Below are positions 23,906-31,265 of a stretch of 32,492 bases of DNA, one piece after another. The stretch's first letter is position 1. Every line of letters starts with the position of its first letter. The stretch lies in contig JAIKYZ010000114.1 in NCBI GenBank assembly GCA_024682655.1, positions 1-32,492 of the forward strand, given 5' to 3'. The stretch comes from Treponema sp. (GTDB lineage Bacteria > Spirochaetota > Spirochaetia > Treponematales > Treponemataceae). The position numbers and the translations under genes are program-made. The notes beneath the pieces are model-generated. The model did not search any database and was not told the DNA's origin. It was given only the letters and a program-made list of their open reading frames with translations.

Positions 23906-25218
23906 ACTTCGCCCTCCTTATAAGCTTTTGTATTTCTAAACTGATATACAGCAAATGGTGCCAGAACTATAAAAATAAGAACTGCAATAACAGATGCATA
24001 GTTGTACTTTTGCAGGGTGATTGTAAGTTTGTAAATCCAGGTGACCAGAATATCAGTTCCCCCTGCAAGGGTCGTTGTAGAATCTGCAACCGTTGGTTCT
24101 CCAGCGGTGAGGAAGTAAATAATTCCAAAATTATTTATATTGTGAGTAAAACTCATAATTATCAAAGGCATTGTCTGGTAAAGTACCAGAGGCATAGTTA
24201 TATGGCGTAACATCTGATTTTTGTTAGCGCCGTCAATTCTTGCGGCTTCGTATAAATCCTGAGGAATAGCGGTCATAGTTCCAGTTGAAAGCATCATAAA
24301 ATAACCAAAACCAGCCCAAAGATTTATAACAACACACATAATTTGAGCCAGAGTTGCATTTCCAAGCCATGGAATAGTTCCCTTAAGAAGGCCGATAGCC
24401 TGCAAAGTTCTGTTTACAGTTCCAAAAGTACCATTCAAGAGATTTCGCCAAACCAGCATTGTAATTACAGAAGGAACAGCATAAGGAAGAATAAAAATAA
24501 ATCTGAAAACTGGGGCTAAACGAATTTGGCTTTCTTTTAACTGAACTGCAACAATTAATCCACCAAAATAACAGGTAAAGGTAGAAAGGACTGCCCATAC
24601 TAAAGTCCAGACTGCAATTCTAACAAAGCCCTTAGACCAGGATGTTCCACTAAACATTAATTCCTTAAAGTTTTCAAAACCTACCCAGTCAACAGTATTG
24701 TTTGGTGGAATATTATTTGGTGCAGAGTAATTTGTAAAAGCAACTGCAATACTAAAAAGAAGTGGTACAACAACAAAAATTAAAAGTAGTATAAGACAAG
24801 GAGCAATTCCAAGAAGAGGAAAAGCTCTGTTTCCTGCATCAGAAAGCGTTGCCTTTTGAGATCTAAAAGTTTTTATTGTACAGTATCTTTTATAAGATTT
24901 TTTTGCACTAGATATGGAAATTACATAGATTGATACGAATACTGCAATAAGTGCAAGTACAAGAATTCCATCAATCAACATAAAAATGGAATTATCACGC
25001 ATTTTTACTGGAAGTTCTGGATGTGGACTTCCCAAAGTAACAAGTTGAATTAATTTTTTTACAAAGAAAGGCAAGCAGGCAAGAAAAGAAACTTCAACAA
25101 GCGCAAATAAAATTCCTTTTAAGTATTCTTTTAAATACAGAAGATGCGAAAGCCCCATAAAACATAAGGCAGTATTTTTTACTTTTTTCGCTGAACTTCC
25201 GTCGCTTTCGATATGCAT
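23902..25218 (-). CDS. ABC sugar transporter permease, MalF/GanP type
   Basis: 438 residues, long for the family because of an N-terminal extension with two extra hydrophobic segments (about 30-55 and 75-100), as is usual in MalF/GanP proteins. The core has six helices, with RFIFILPYAVPSVITMLVW and the EAA loop YEAARIDGANKNQMLRHITM (about 334-353). The late segment NNFGIIYFLTAGEP is conserved in maltose/galacto-oligosaccharide permeases. GAGG precedes the ATG. A 144-base gap with a hairpin separates it from the binding-protein gene. Confidence 0.95.
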   Translation of the reverse strand: MHIESDGSSAKKVKNTALCFMGLSHLLYLKEYLKGILFALVEVSFLACLPFFVKKLIQLVTLGSPHPELPVKMRDNSIFMLIDGILVLALIAVFVSIYVISISSAKKSYKRYCTIKTFRSQKATLSDAGNRAFPLLGIAPCLILLLIFVVVPLLFSIAVAFTNYSAPNNIPPNNTVDWVGFENFKELMFSGTSWSKGFVRIAVWTLVWAVLSTFTCYFGGLIVAVQLKESQIRLAPVFRFIFILPYAVPSVITMLVWRNLLNGTFGTVNRTLQAIGLLKGTIPWLGNATLAQIMCVVINLWAGFGYFMMLSTGTMTAIPQDLYEAARIDGANKNQMLRHITMPLVLYQTMPLIIMSFTHNINNFGIIYFLTAGEPTVADSTTTLAGGTDILVTWIYKLTITLQKYNYASVIAVLIFIVLAPFAVYQFRNTKAYKEGEV

Positions 25219-25319
25219 AGGAACCTCTTTTATTTTATTAACTAAGTCAAGTAAAGCTTACGCTTAAAACCCTAACTTGGTCGTTTTGAAGATTTTTAAT
25301 AAAGCTTCTATAAAATATT

Positions 25320-25345
25320 GGGCTGCCTTAAAAAAACGACAGCCC
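25320..25345 (-). other. Hairpin between the binding-protein and permease genes
   Basis: GGGCTGCC (25320-25327) pairs with GACAGCCC (25338-25345), seven Watson-Crick pairs and one G-U on the transcribed strand, without a strong T run. Such structures after sugar-binding-protein genes often stop part of the transcription and protect the upstream mRNA, giving more binding protein than permease. The rest of the 144-base gap shows nothing clear. Confidence 0.55.
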
Positions 25346-25362
25346 TAAGTATTTATTAGTTT

Positions 25363-26565
25363 TTATTCAGCAATAGCTTTGTTACAAGCATCAAGTTCTG
25401 CCTGAACATCCATGCCATCCCAGATGTTCTTAGAAGCACTGTTCATTGCTTCCCAGTAAGAACCCATAGCAGGAATAGAAGGCATTGGGAATGCATAACC
25501 AAGCTGTTTTAAGAAACCTGACATATATTTACTGTCAACTTTTGTATCAATAGATGGCATTGCACCTGTAATATTAAAGCGGAGCTGCTGCATTTCATCG
25601 CTAAGAAGGAATTCTGCAAAATCAGAAGCTTCTTCTGGATGATCAGAATAAGCAGAAACAAACATTGCGCGTGTACCGCTAAAAGAAGCAGCAGGAGTTG
25701 AATCTCCAGGAAGAGCAGGAAGTGGAGCTACACCAAAATCAATTCCAGCTTCTTCAAATGGTTTGATATTCCACAATCCAGTAATATGCATAGCAGCTGT
25801 ACCAGCCTGGAAAGCGGCATCACAAGTTGCAGTATTTAAGTCAGCAGAAGGAACGTTCAATGCAGAACGAAGGCTCTGGAAGAATTTCATACCAGCAACA
25901 GAATCTGGACTGTTGATATTTGTATTTTTTGTATCTACACCGTCTGGTCCAAAAAGACGGTTTCCATTAGCAGTTGTAAAGATGATTGTGTAATAACCAC
26001 TTCCAATATCCATTACAAATCCATATTTTCCAGGATTTTTTTCGTTAAAATCTTTAGCCCATTCAGCAAGATCTTCCCAATTAGTTGGAATCTGATCTTC
26101 AGAAATTAAAGCTTTATTATAGAAAAGAGCATAAGTTTCGGCACTTATTGGATAACCATACATTTTACCATTGTAAGTAAGAGCCTTAGAACAAGAAGAA
26201 AGTACTTCTGATTTTACTTTCTCTGCATTACTTGTAGGTAAAACGTGACCACCATTTACAAGTTCACCAAGTTTATCATGTGGGGCAGCAAATAAATCTG
26301 GGCCAACACCACCAGGACCATCAAGTGCAATCTGACCTGCAGAATCACCTAATTCAACATTAACATAACGAATACTTACTTCTGGATGAAGTTTTGTATA
26401 GGCTTCTCCAGCTTGTTTAATAAACTCATCTGGTCCATCTAAAGATTCCCAAACAGTAAGGGTAACCTTATTTCCTTTTGATGCTCCTTTTTTAGAACAT
26501 CCTGTAAAAGCAAGAGCCATTGCAATAATACTTACTGCAAGTACCAACCTTTTAGTTTTTTTCAT
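25363..26565 (-). CDS. ABC sugar transporter substrate-binding lipoprotein, MalE/GanS type
   Basis: 400 residues. The signal ends in a lipobox (LAFTGC, Cys23), followed by a Lys/Ser-rich tether. The mature part is a CUT1 solute-binding protein: VTLTVWESLDGPDEFIK at the start, GPDLFAAPHDKLGEL (about 106-120), YGYPISAETYALFYNKALI (about 154-172) and AAMHITGLWNI in the second lobe. AGGAGGATC precedes the ATG. It is the first gene of the operon with two permeases and GH35, under a LacI-type operator overlapping the promoter, so the substrate is most likely beta-1,4-galacto-oligosaccharide. No ATPase gene is linked. Confidence 0.95.
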   Translation of the reverse strand: MKKTKRLVLAVSIIAMALAFTGCSKKGASKGNKVTLTVWESLDGPDEFIKQAGEAYTKLHPEVSIRYVNVELGDSAGQIALDGPGGVGPDLFAAPHDKLGELVNGGHVLPTSNAEKVKSEVLSSCSKALTYNGKMYGYPISAETYALFYNKALISEDQIPTNWEDLAEWAKDFNEKNPGKYGFVMDIGSGYYTIIFTTANGNRLFGPDGVDTKNTNINSPDSVAGMKFFQSLRSALNVPSADLNTATCDAAFQAGTAAMHITGLWNIKPFEEAGIDFGVAPLPALPGDSTPAASFSGTRAMFVSAYSDHPEEASDFAEFLLSDEMQQLRFNITGAMPSIDTKVDSKYMSGFLKQLGYAFPMPSIPAMGSYWEAMNSASKNIWDGMDVQAELDACNKAIAE

Positions 26566-26592
26566 TTGATCCTCCTGAGTTAATTTTTTAAA

Positions 26593-26633
26593 TCAACTCG
26601 TTTAATTCTACACGTGTTGATTTTTGCTGTCAA
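26593..26633 (-). promoter_or_regulatory. Promoter and LacI-type operator of the binding-protein operon
   Basis: Minus strand: TTGACA (26633-26628), 17 bases, TAGAAT (26610-26605), a strong promoter. The operator TCTACACGTGTTGA (26607-26620) overlaps the spacer and the -10. A weaker operator-like sequence, TCAACTCGTTTAAT (26593-26606), abuts it downstream. Confidence 0.75.
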
Positions 26634-26710
26634 ATTTTATTTTAATTTAAATTACTAACTTCCCCTTTTTTATTAATTTTTTTGCCTTCTTTGAATTTCT
26701 ATGGTAAACT

Positions 26711-26733
26711 TTTTGATAGCAACACTATCAAAA
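26711..26733 (+). promoter_or_regulatory. Palindrome at the start of the hypB operon
   Basis: TTTTGATAG and CTATCAAAA form a perfect 9-base inverted repeat around a 5-base centre, ending next to the AAAGGAG ribosome site of hypB. The core TGATAG-N5-CTATCA recurs at 31233-31249 before the membrane pair. It may be an operator or an mRNA hairpin that affects ribosome access; a weak promoter (TTGCCT, TAAACT) lies just upstream. Confidence 0.6.
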
Positions 26734-26745
26734 GGAGCATATAAA

Positions 26746-27423
26746 ATGAATGACGTACGAGTAATTGAAGTAAAAGAAAATATTCTGGCAGATAACGATA
26801 AAGAAGCCCAAATCTTACGGGAAAAACTTAAATCTGACAAAACTTTTCTTATGAATCTTATGTCCTCTCCTGGTAGTGGAAAAACAACAACTCTTTTACG
26901 CACAGTAGAAAATCTTAAAGAAGAAATAAAAATTGGTATTATGGAAGCTGATATTGATTCCAGTGTTGATGCCCAAACTATGGCCGATGCAGGAGTAAAA
27001 TCAATTCAGTTGCATACAGGTGGAATGTGCCATCTTGATGCCGCAATGACCGAACAGGGATTAAATGAATTAAATTACAGTGGTCTTGATCTTGTTGTTC
27101 TTGAAAATGTAGGAAATCTTATTTGTCCTGCAGAATTCGATACAGGAGCAAGTAAAAATGTAATGATTCTTTCAGTTCCAGAAGGTCATGACAAACCTTT
27201 AAAATACCCGCTTATGTTTTCAAAAGTTGATGCTCTTATTATCAACAAAATTGATGTAGCGCCTTATTTTGATTTTGATATGGATAAATTGCGCGAATAT
27301 GTTGGCAAACTTAATAAAAAAGTAAAAATATTTCCTATTTCGGCAAAAACTGGAGAGGGCGTGTCGGAATGGACAAATTGGCTATTAAATGAGGTAAGAG
27401 CATGGCAGAAATTAGACCTTTGA
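26746..27423 (+). CDS. hypB: HypB, nickel-incorporation GTPase
   Basis: Start taken at the ATG at 26746, preceded by AAAGGAG; an in-frame ATG at 26701 lies before the palindrome and has no ribosome site. The 225-residue protein is a SIMIBI-class GTPase that helps deliver nickel to [NiFe]-hydrogenase or other nickel enzymes. The P-loop is SSPGSGKT (40-47) and the guanine specificity motif is NKID (167-170). The interface metal site is Cys95-His96 (GGMCHLD) and Cys127 (LICPAEFDTGA). The N-terminal high-affinity CxxCGC site of the E. coli protein and any His-rich stretch are absent. It overlaps the next gene by 22 bases. No hydrogenase structural gene is in the window. Confidence 0.95.
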   Translation: MNDVRVIEVKENILADNDKEAQILREKLKSDKTFLMNLMSSPGSGKTTTLLRTVENLKEEIKIGIMEADIDSSVDAQTMADAGVKSIQLHTGGMCHLDAAMTEQGLNELNYSGLDLVVLENVGNLICPAEFDTGASKNVMILSVPEGHDKPLKYPLMFSKVDALIINKIDVAPYFDFDMDKLREYVGKLNKKVKIFPISAKTGEGVSEWTNWLLNEVRAWQKLDL

Positions 27424-30119
27424 TTTTGGAGCTTGGTCAAAAAATTACAGACCGGCTTGGGCGAAAAATCAACGAAAATGATCCTGAATATTGGGGATTA
27501 AATGAAATTGTAACAGATGAAATGGCAGAAGTAGCACTTAAAATGGATGTGCGCAAACCTCTGACCCTTCCACAATTAGTTGAACGTACCGGCAAATCCG
27601 CTGAGTATCTGGAAAAACTTATGTACGATATGGCGGTGGCAGGTCTTATCGAATATAACTGGGAAAATCCAAAGCACGAAAAACAATATATTCTTCCAAT
27701 GTTTGTTCCTGGAAGCGCAGAATTTACAAACATGAATCAACAACAGCTGGAAGAACATCCAAAACTGGGAAAATTCTTTGAAAGAATGTCTTTTGAACCT
27801 CTTACAAAAGTTACTCCAATGGTTCCAGAAGGTGGTGCCGGAATTGGAATGCACGTTATCCCGGTTGAAAAAGCAATTGAAGCAGAAAATCAAAGTGTTA
27901 GTGTTGAACATATTTCGCATTGGTTAGATAAATATGACGGAAAATATGCCGCTTCCCCTTGTTCATGCCGACTTAGCCGCAGAACTTTTGATGAAGGTTG
28001 TGCAGATGATCCTGAAGACTGGTGTATTGGCGTTGGCGATATGGCCGATTACCTTGTAGAAACTAAACGTGGCCATTATATTGACCGCCAAAAAGTAATG
28101 GAAATCTTACAACACGCCGAAGACAATGGTTTTGTTCATCAGATTACAAATATTGATGGTGAAAATAAGATTTTTGCCATTTGTAACTGTAACGTAAATG
28201 TTTGTTACGCTCTTAGAACTTCCCAACTTTTTAACACTCCAAATCTTTCGCGTTCTGCTTATGTTGCAAGAGTTGAAAGTGATAAATGTGTTGCCTGTGG
28301 ACGTTGTGTAGAATATTGTCCTGCCGGGGCTGTAAAACTTGGCCAGAAACTTTGTAAAAAAGACGGAAGTAAAGTTTCTTACCCTAAACATATTCTTCCT
28401 GATAATCATAAATGGTCAGAAGCTAACTGGACTGTTGATTACCGGGACAAAAACCGCATTAACTGTTACGCAAGTGGAACTGCACCTTGTAAAACAGCCT
28501 GTCCAGCTCACATTGGAATTCAAGGCTACTTAAAATTGGCAAGTCAAGGCCGTTACACAGAAGCCCTTGCTTTGATTAAAAAAGAAAATCCATTCCCTGC
28601 CGTTTGTGGAAGAATCTGTAATAAACGCTGTGAATCGGCTTGTACCCGAGGAACTATTGACGAAGCAATTGCAATTGATGAAGTAAAGAAATTTATTGCT
28701 CAAAAAGATTTAGATTCTAAAAGCCGCTTTATTCCTAAAAAGGTAATTCCTTCAAACCGCGGAGAATTCCAGGAAAAAATTGCAATTATTGGTGCCGGTC
28801 CTGCAGGTCTTAGCTGTGCCTTCTACCTTGCAGAAAAAGGTTACCGTCCTACAGTTTTTGAAAAGAACAAAATGCCTGGCGGTATGTTAGTTTACGGTAT
28901 TCCAAGTTTTAAACTGGAGAAAGACGTTGTTGCAGCAGAAATTGATGTAATGAAAGGAATGGGCGTTGAAATTAAAACCGGCGTTGAAGTTGGAAAAGAT
29001 ATTACAATTGCCCAACTCCGGGAAGAAGGTTACAAAGCCTTCTATATTGCAATTGGATGTCAGGGTGGCCGTAAGGCTGGAGTTCCTGGTGAAGATGCTC
29101 AAGGGGTAATGACTGCTGTAGATTTCCTTCGTACAGTTGCTGATAATCATGATTTTAAGATTAGCGGAAAAACTGTTGTAGTTGGTGGTGGTAACGTTGC
29201 AATTGACGTAAGCCGTACAGCCTGGAGATGTGGCGGAAGTGATATTCAGCAGTTCTGTCTTGAACAGAGAAATGAAATGCCTGCTACAGTTGAAGAAATT
29301 GAAGAAGCCGAAGAAGAAAATATCAAAATTAACTGTGGTTGGGGTCCAAAAGAGATTCTTACAGAAGGCGGAAAGGTAAAAGGAATTGTATTCAAAAAAT
29401 GTCTTTCTGTAAAAGATGAAAATGGACGTTTTAATCCTAAATATGATGAAAACGATACAATCACAGTTGAATGCGAAAATGTATTCCTTTCTATTGGTCA
29501 GGCAATTGTCTGGGGTGATATGCTTGCCGGAACAAAAGTTGAACTTGGCCGAGGAAATGGAGTTATTGCAGATTCTGTAACTTATCAAACTGCCCAAGCT
29601 GATATTTTTGCCGGTGGAGATGTTTACACTGGTCCAAAATTTGCAATTGACGCTATTGCTGCTGGTAAAAAGGCTGCAATTTCTATCCACAGATTTGTTC
29701 AGCCACATTCAAGTATGACAATTGGCCGAGATAAGCGCGAATTCATTGAACTTGATAAAGAAAACATCAAAGTTGAAGGTTACGATAATACACCTCGCCA
29801 GGTTCCTGCAATGAAAACTGTAGATCAGGCTGGTGGTAACTTTAAGGAAAGAAAACTCTGCTTTACAGAAGAACAGATTAAAAAAGAAACAGCCCGTTGT
29901 TTGAGTTGTGGTCAAAGTATTGTTGATGAAAACAAATGTATTGGTTGCGGCGTTTGTACAACTAAGTGTGCCTTTGATGCAATCCAACTTCATCGTGAAC
30001 ATCCTAAGGCCAGTACAATGGTTAAGAGTGAAGATAAACTCAAGGCCATTCTGCCAAATATGCTCAAACGTGAAATTAAAATTCTTTTGAATCCTAATAG
30101 AAATTCTTTGGATAAATAA
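27402..30119 (+). CDS. Multidomain iron-sulfur/flavin oxidoreductase with a GltD-like core, between hypB and hypA
   Basis: 905 residues. The N-terminal ~290 residues hold a helical or winged-helix-like part (PLTLPQLVERTGKSAEYLEK) and a Cys-rich domain: CSCR (187-190), Cys200, Cys208, CNCNVNVC (261-268). A [4Fe-4S] ferredoxin site follows: Cys296, 299, 302, 306. Then comes a GltD-type module. Its cluster domain contains CKTACPAHIG and CGRICNKRCESAC (363-414), the FAD fold GAGPAGL (464-470) and the NAD(P)H fold VVGGGNVAIDVSR (593-605). Last are CLSC (833-836) and a second [4Fe-4S] site (846, 849, 852, 856). It is expected to pass electrons between NAD(P)H and an iron-sulfur partner. The start has GAGGTAAG upstream and overlaps hypB; its stop overlaps the hypA ATG by one base. 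The glutamate synthase role is unlikely, as no large subunit is present. Confidence 0.85.
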   Translation: MAEIRPLILELGQKITDRLGRKINENDPEYWGLNEIVTDEMAEVALKMDVRKPLTLPQLVERTGKSAEYLEKLMYDMAVAGLIEYNWENPKHEKQYILPMFVPGSAEFTNMNQQQLEEHPKLGKFFERMSFEPLTKVTPMVPEGGAGIGMHVIPVEKAIEAENQSVSVEHISHWLDKYDGKYAASPCSCRLSRRTFDEGCADDPEDWCIGVGDMADYLVETKRGHYIDRQKVMEILQHAEDNGFVHQITNIDGENKIFAICNCNVNVCYALRTSQLFNTPNLSRSAYVARVESDKCVACGRCVEYCPAGAVKLGQKLCKKDGSKVSYPKHILPDNHKWSEANWTVDYRDKNRINCYASGTAPCKTACPAHIGIQGYLKLASQGRYTEALALIKKENPFPAVCGRICNKRCESACTRGTIDEAIAIDEVKKFIAQKDLDSKSRFIPKKVIPSNRGEFQEKIAIIGAGPAGLSCAFYLAEKGYRPTVFEKNKMPGGMLVYGIPSFKLEKDVVAAEIDVMKGMGVEIKTGVEVGKDITIAQLREEGYKAFYIAIGCQGGRKAGVPGEDAQGVMTAVDFLRTVADNHDFKISGKTVVVGGGNVAIDVSRTAWRCGGSDIQQFCLEQRNEMPATVEEIEEAEEENIKINCGWGPKEILTEGGKVKGIVFKKCLSVKDENGRFNPKYDENDTITVECENVFLSIGQAIVWGDMLAGTKVELGRGNGVIADSVTYQTAQADIFAGGDVYTGPKFAIDAIAAGKKAAISIHRFVQPHSSMTIGRDKREFIELDKENIKVEGYDNTPRQVPAMKTVDQAGGNFKERKLCFTEEQIKKETARCLSCGQSIVDENKCIGCGVCTTKCAFDAIQLHREHPKASTMVKSEDKLKAILPNMLKREIKILLNPNRNSLDK

Positions 30120-30463
30120 TGCACGAATTAGGAATTGTTTTTCATGTAATTAAAAGGCTCGAAAATCTGGCTGAGGAAAAAGGCCTTAGTCAGATTACGA
30201 GTGTTACTCTTGAACTTGGAGAAGTCAGCGGAGTAGTGCCAGAATTTTTGGAAGATGGCTGGAAATGGGCTGTAAAAAAGTCCCCGGTGATGAAAAATGC
30301 TCTTCTTAAAATTGAAAACCTTCCCGCTGTAACTCTATGTAATTCCTGTGGAAAAACCTACTCTACAGTAGAATTTGCAAAAAAATGCCCGCATTGTAAT
30401 AGCGAAGATACCGTTTTACAAGCGGGCAATGAAATGAATATAAAGGAAATTGAAGCAAGGTAA
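30119..30463 (+). CDS. hypA: HypA, nickel metallochaperone
   Basis: 114 residues. The N-terminal Met1-His2-Glu3 nickel site and the zinc site Cys74, Cys77, Cys90, Cys93 (CNSC, CPHC) are intact. LELGEVSGVVPEFLEDGW is the conserved core. It works with HypB to insert nickel into an enzyme. The ATG shares one base with the stop of the oxidoreductase gene (TAATG), so the three genes are translationally coupled. Two bases separate its stop from that of the convergent membrane gene. Confidence 0.95.
   Translation: MHELGIVFHVIKRLENLAEEKGLSQITSVTLELGEVSGVVPEFLEDGWKWAVKKSPVMKNALLKIENLPAVTLCNSCGKTYSTVEFAKKCPHCNSEDTVLQAGNEMNIKEIEAR
30379..30428 (-). terminator. Probable terminator of the membrane-protein pair, antisense inside hypA
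   Basis: TGCCCGC (30386-30392) and TTGTAA (30394-30399) pair with TTACAA (30416-30421) and GCGGGCA (30422-30428): 13 pairs with one bulged A. On the minus strand it is followed at once by T7 (complement of 30379-30385), which is the form of an intrinsic terminator. It lies 38 bases past the stop of the minus-strand gene, within the zinc-site codons of hypA. Confidence 0.65.
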
Positions 30464-30465
30464 TT

Positions 30466-30783
30466 TTATTTCTTATTCTTAAATAAAGTTGCCTTAAACC
30501 TTCCTTTAGGATCTTTAATTAATAAAATAACAAGCCAAATAATCAAACCAAGGGCTAGAACTGAAAGTCCAAGATAAAAATCATTGAGCATATCAAGAGG
30601 AGCGGGGGTAAAATATTCAGCCCCCACATCCTTGTATTCAAAAATGGCATCAACAAGCCACATTAAAGAAGCAGCCCAAAACATAAGACTTAAAAATCCA
30701 ACTTTTAAAGTACGAGCTTCTTCGTTTTTATACCATAAAATTGTAGAAATAATTGCGGCAAAAGTAGAAGTTAAAAGTGTCAT
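30466..30783 (-). CDS. Small three-helix membrane protein, unknown family
   Basis: 105 residues with three predicted membrane helices (about 3-18, 28-46 and 68-92) and a basic C-terminal tail (KDPKGRFKATLFKNKK). Charged residues lie at the end of helix 2 (WLVDAIFEYKD). The loop between helices 2 and 3 is FTPAPLDMLNDFY. It is the second gene of a pair: its ATG overlaps the upstream stop in ATGA. The shared control palindrome and the position next to hypA tie it to the hyp operon. I recognise no named family, and no function is implied. Confidence 0.8.
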   Translation of the reverse strand: MTLLTSTFAAIISTILWYKNEEARTLKVGFLSLMFWAASLMWLVDAIFEYKDVGAEYFTPAPLDMLNDFYLGLSVLALGLIIWLVILLIKDPKGRFKATLFKNKK

Positions 30784-31187
30784 GCTAAAAGAGCCCCCAG
30801 ATTTTTAGTTTTCTTTTGCCTTTTTTCAAAAATAGAAACTACTCCAAGCATTATTCCCCAGACAGCAGTTACTAAAAGTGACATAGAAAGTCCTACAGTG
30901 GACATTTCTTTAAGCATTTCTGCGGTATTTCCATCTTTTACAGCAGTAAGGAATGGGAAGAATGGGACAACTTCTCCATGCCATACATGTTCAAAGGCTA
31001 GAAGTGCAGATCCACCCCAAAGCATTTTATTAAGCCATCCAAGTTTTGTAGAAAAAGGAATCTTTTGAAAATCTTGGTTAGAATCTGATTTAGAAAGATT
31101 AATAAGTTTTTTTTCTTTTGATTTAATAATTATTGCAGCAACTGTTGTAATAATTGCCTCTGTTGCAGGTACAGTAAAACAAGCCAT
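30780..31187 (-). CDS. Small membrane protein with EHVWHGE motif, unknown family
   Basis: 135 residues. The N-terminal MACFTVPATEAIITTVAAII forms a first membrane helix, without a cleavage site. A basic loop follows (about 22-52), then a second hydrophobic stretch (52-68), an EHVWHGE segment (66-72) and a third helix (97-120). The C-terminus is basic. His67 and His70 with two Glu could bind metal or heme; that is a guess from spacing only. GGAGG precedes the ATG. The promoter carries the same palindrome as hypB. It is translationally coupled to the 105-residue protein, so the two probably form one membrane complex. Confidence 0.8.
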   Translation of the reverse strand: MACFTVPATEAIITTVAAIIIKSKEKKLINLSKSDSNQDFQKIPFSTKLGWLNKMLWGGSALLAFEHVWHGEVVPFFPFLTAVKDGNTAEMLKEMSTVGLSMSLLVTAVWGIMLGVVSIFEKRQKKTKNLGALLA

Positions 31188-31217
31188 TCAATAGCCTCCA
31201 TTATTTTTTATAAATAA

Positions 31218-31249
31218 ATTATAACATGGTTATGATAGTAAGGCTATCA
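31218..31249 (-). promoter_or_regulatory. Promoter region and palindrome of the membrane pair
   Basis: TGATAG (31233-31238), 5 bases, CTATCA (31244-31249), the same core as before hypB. On the minus strand TATAAT (31223-31218) follows, so the palindrome covers the position where a -35 would be. This is the expected place for an activator or a repressor. Confidence 0.6.
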
Positions 31250-31265
31250 ATTTTTAATAAATTCA

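Noticed and set aside
28887..29708. Long open frame antisense to the oxidoreductase gene
   Set aside because: Its Cys/Phe/Asn-rich translation has no fold features and lies fully opposite a gene with clear motifs; a shadow frame.
27402..30119. Glutamate synthase small subunit (GltD) as the function of the oxidoreductase
   Set aside because: No large subunit is nearby, the protein is nearly twice the GltD length with extra Fe-S domains, and it is embedded in a hyp operon.
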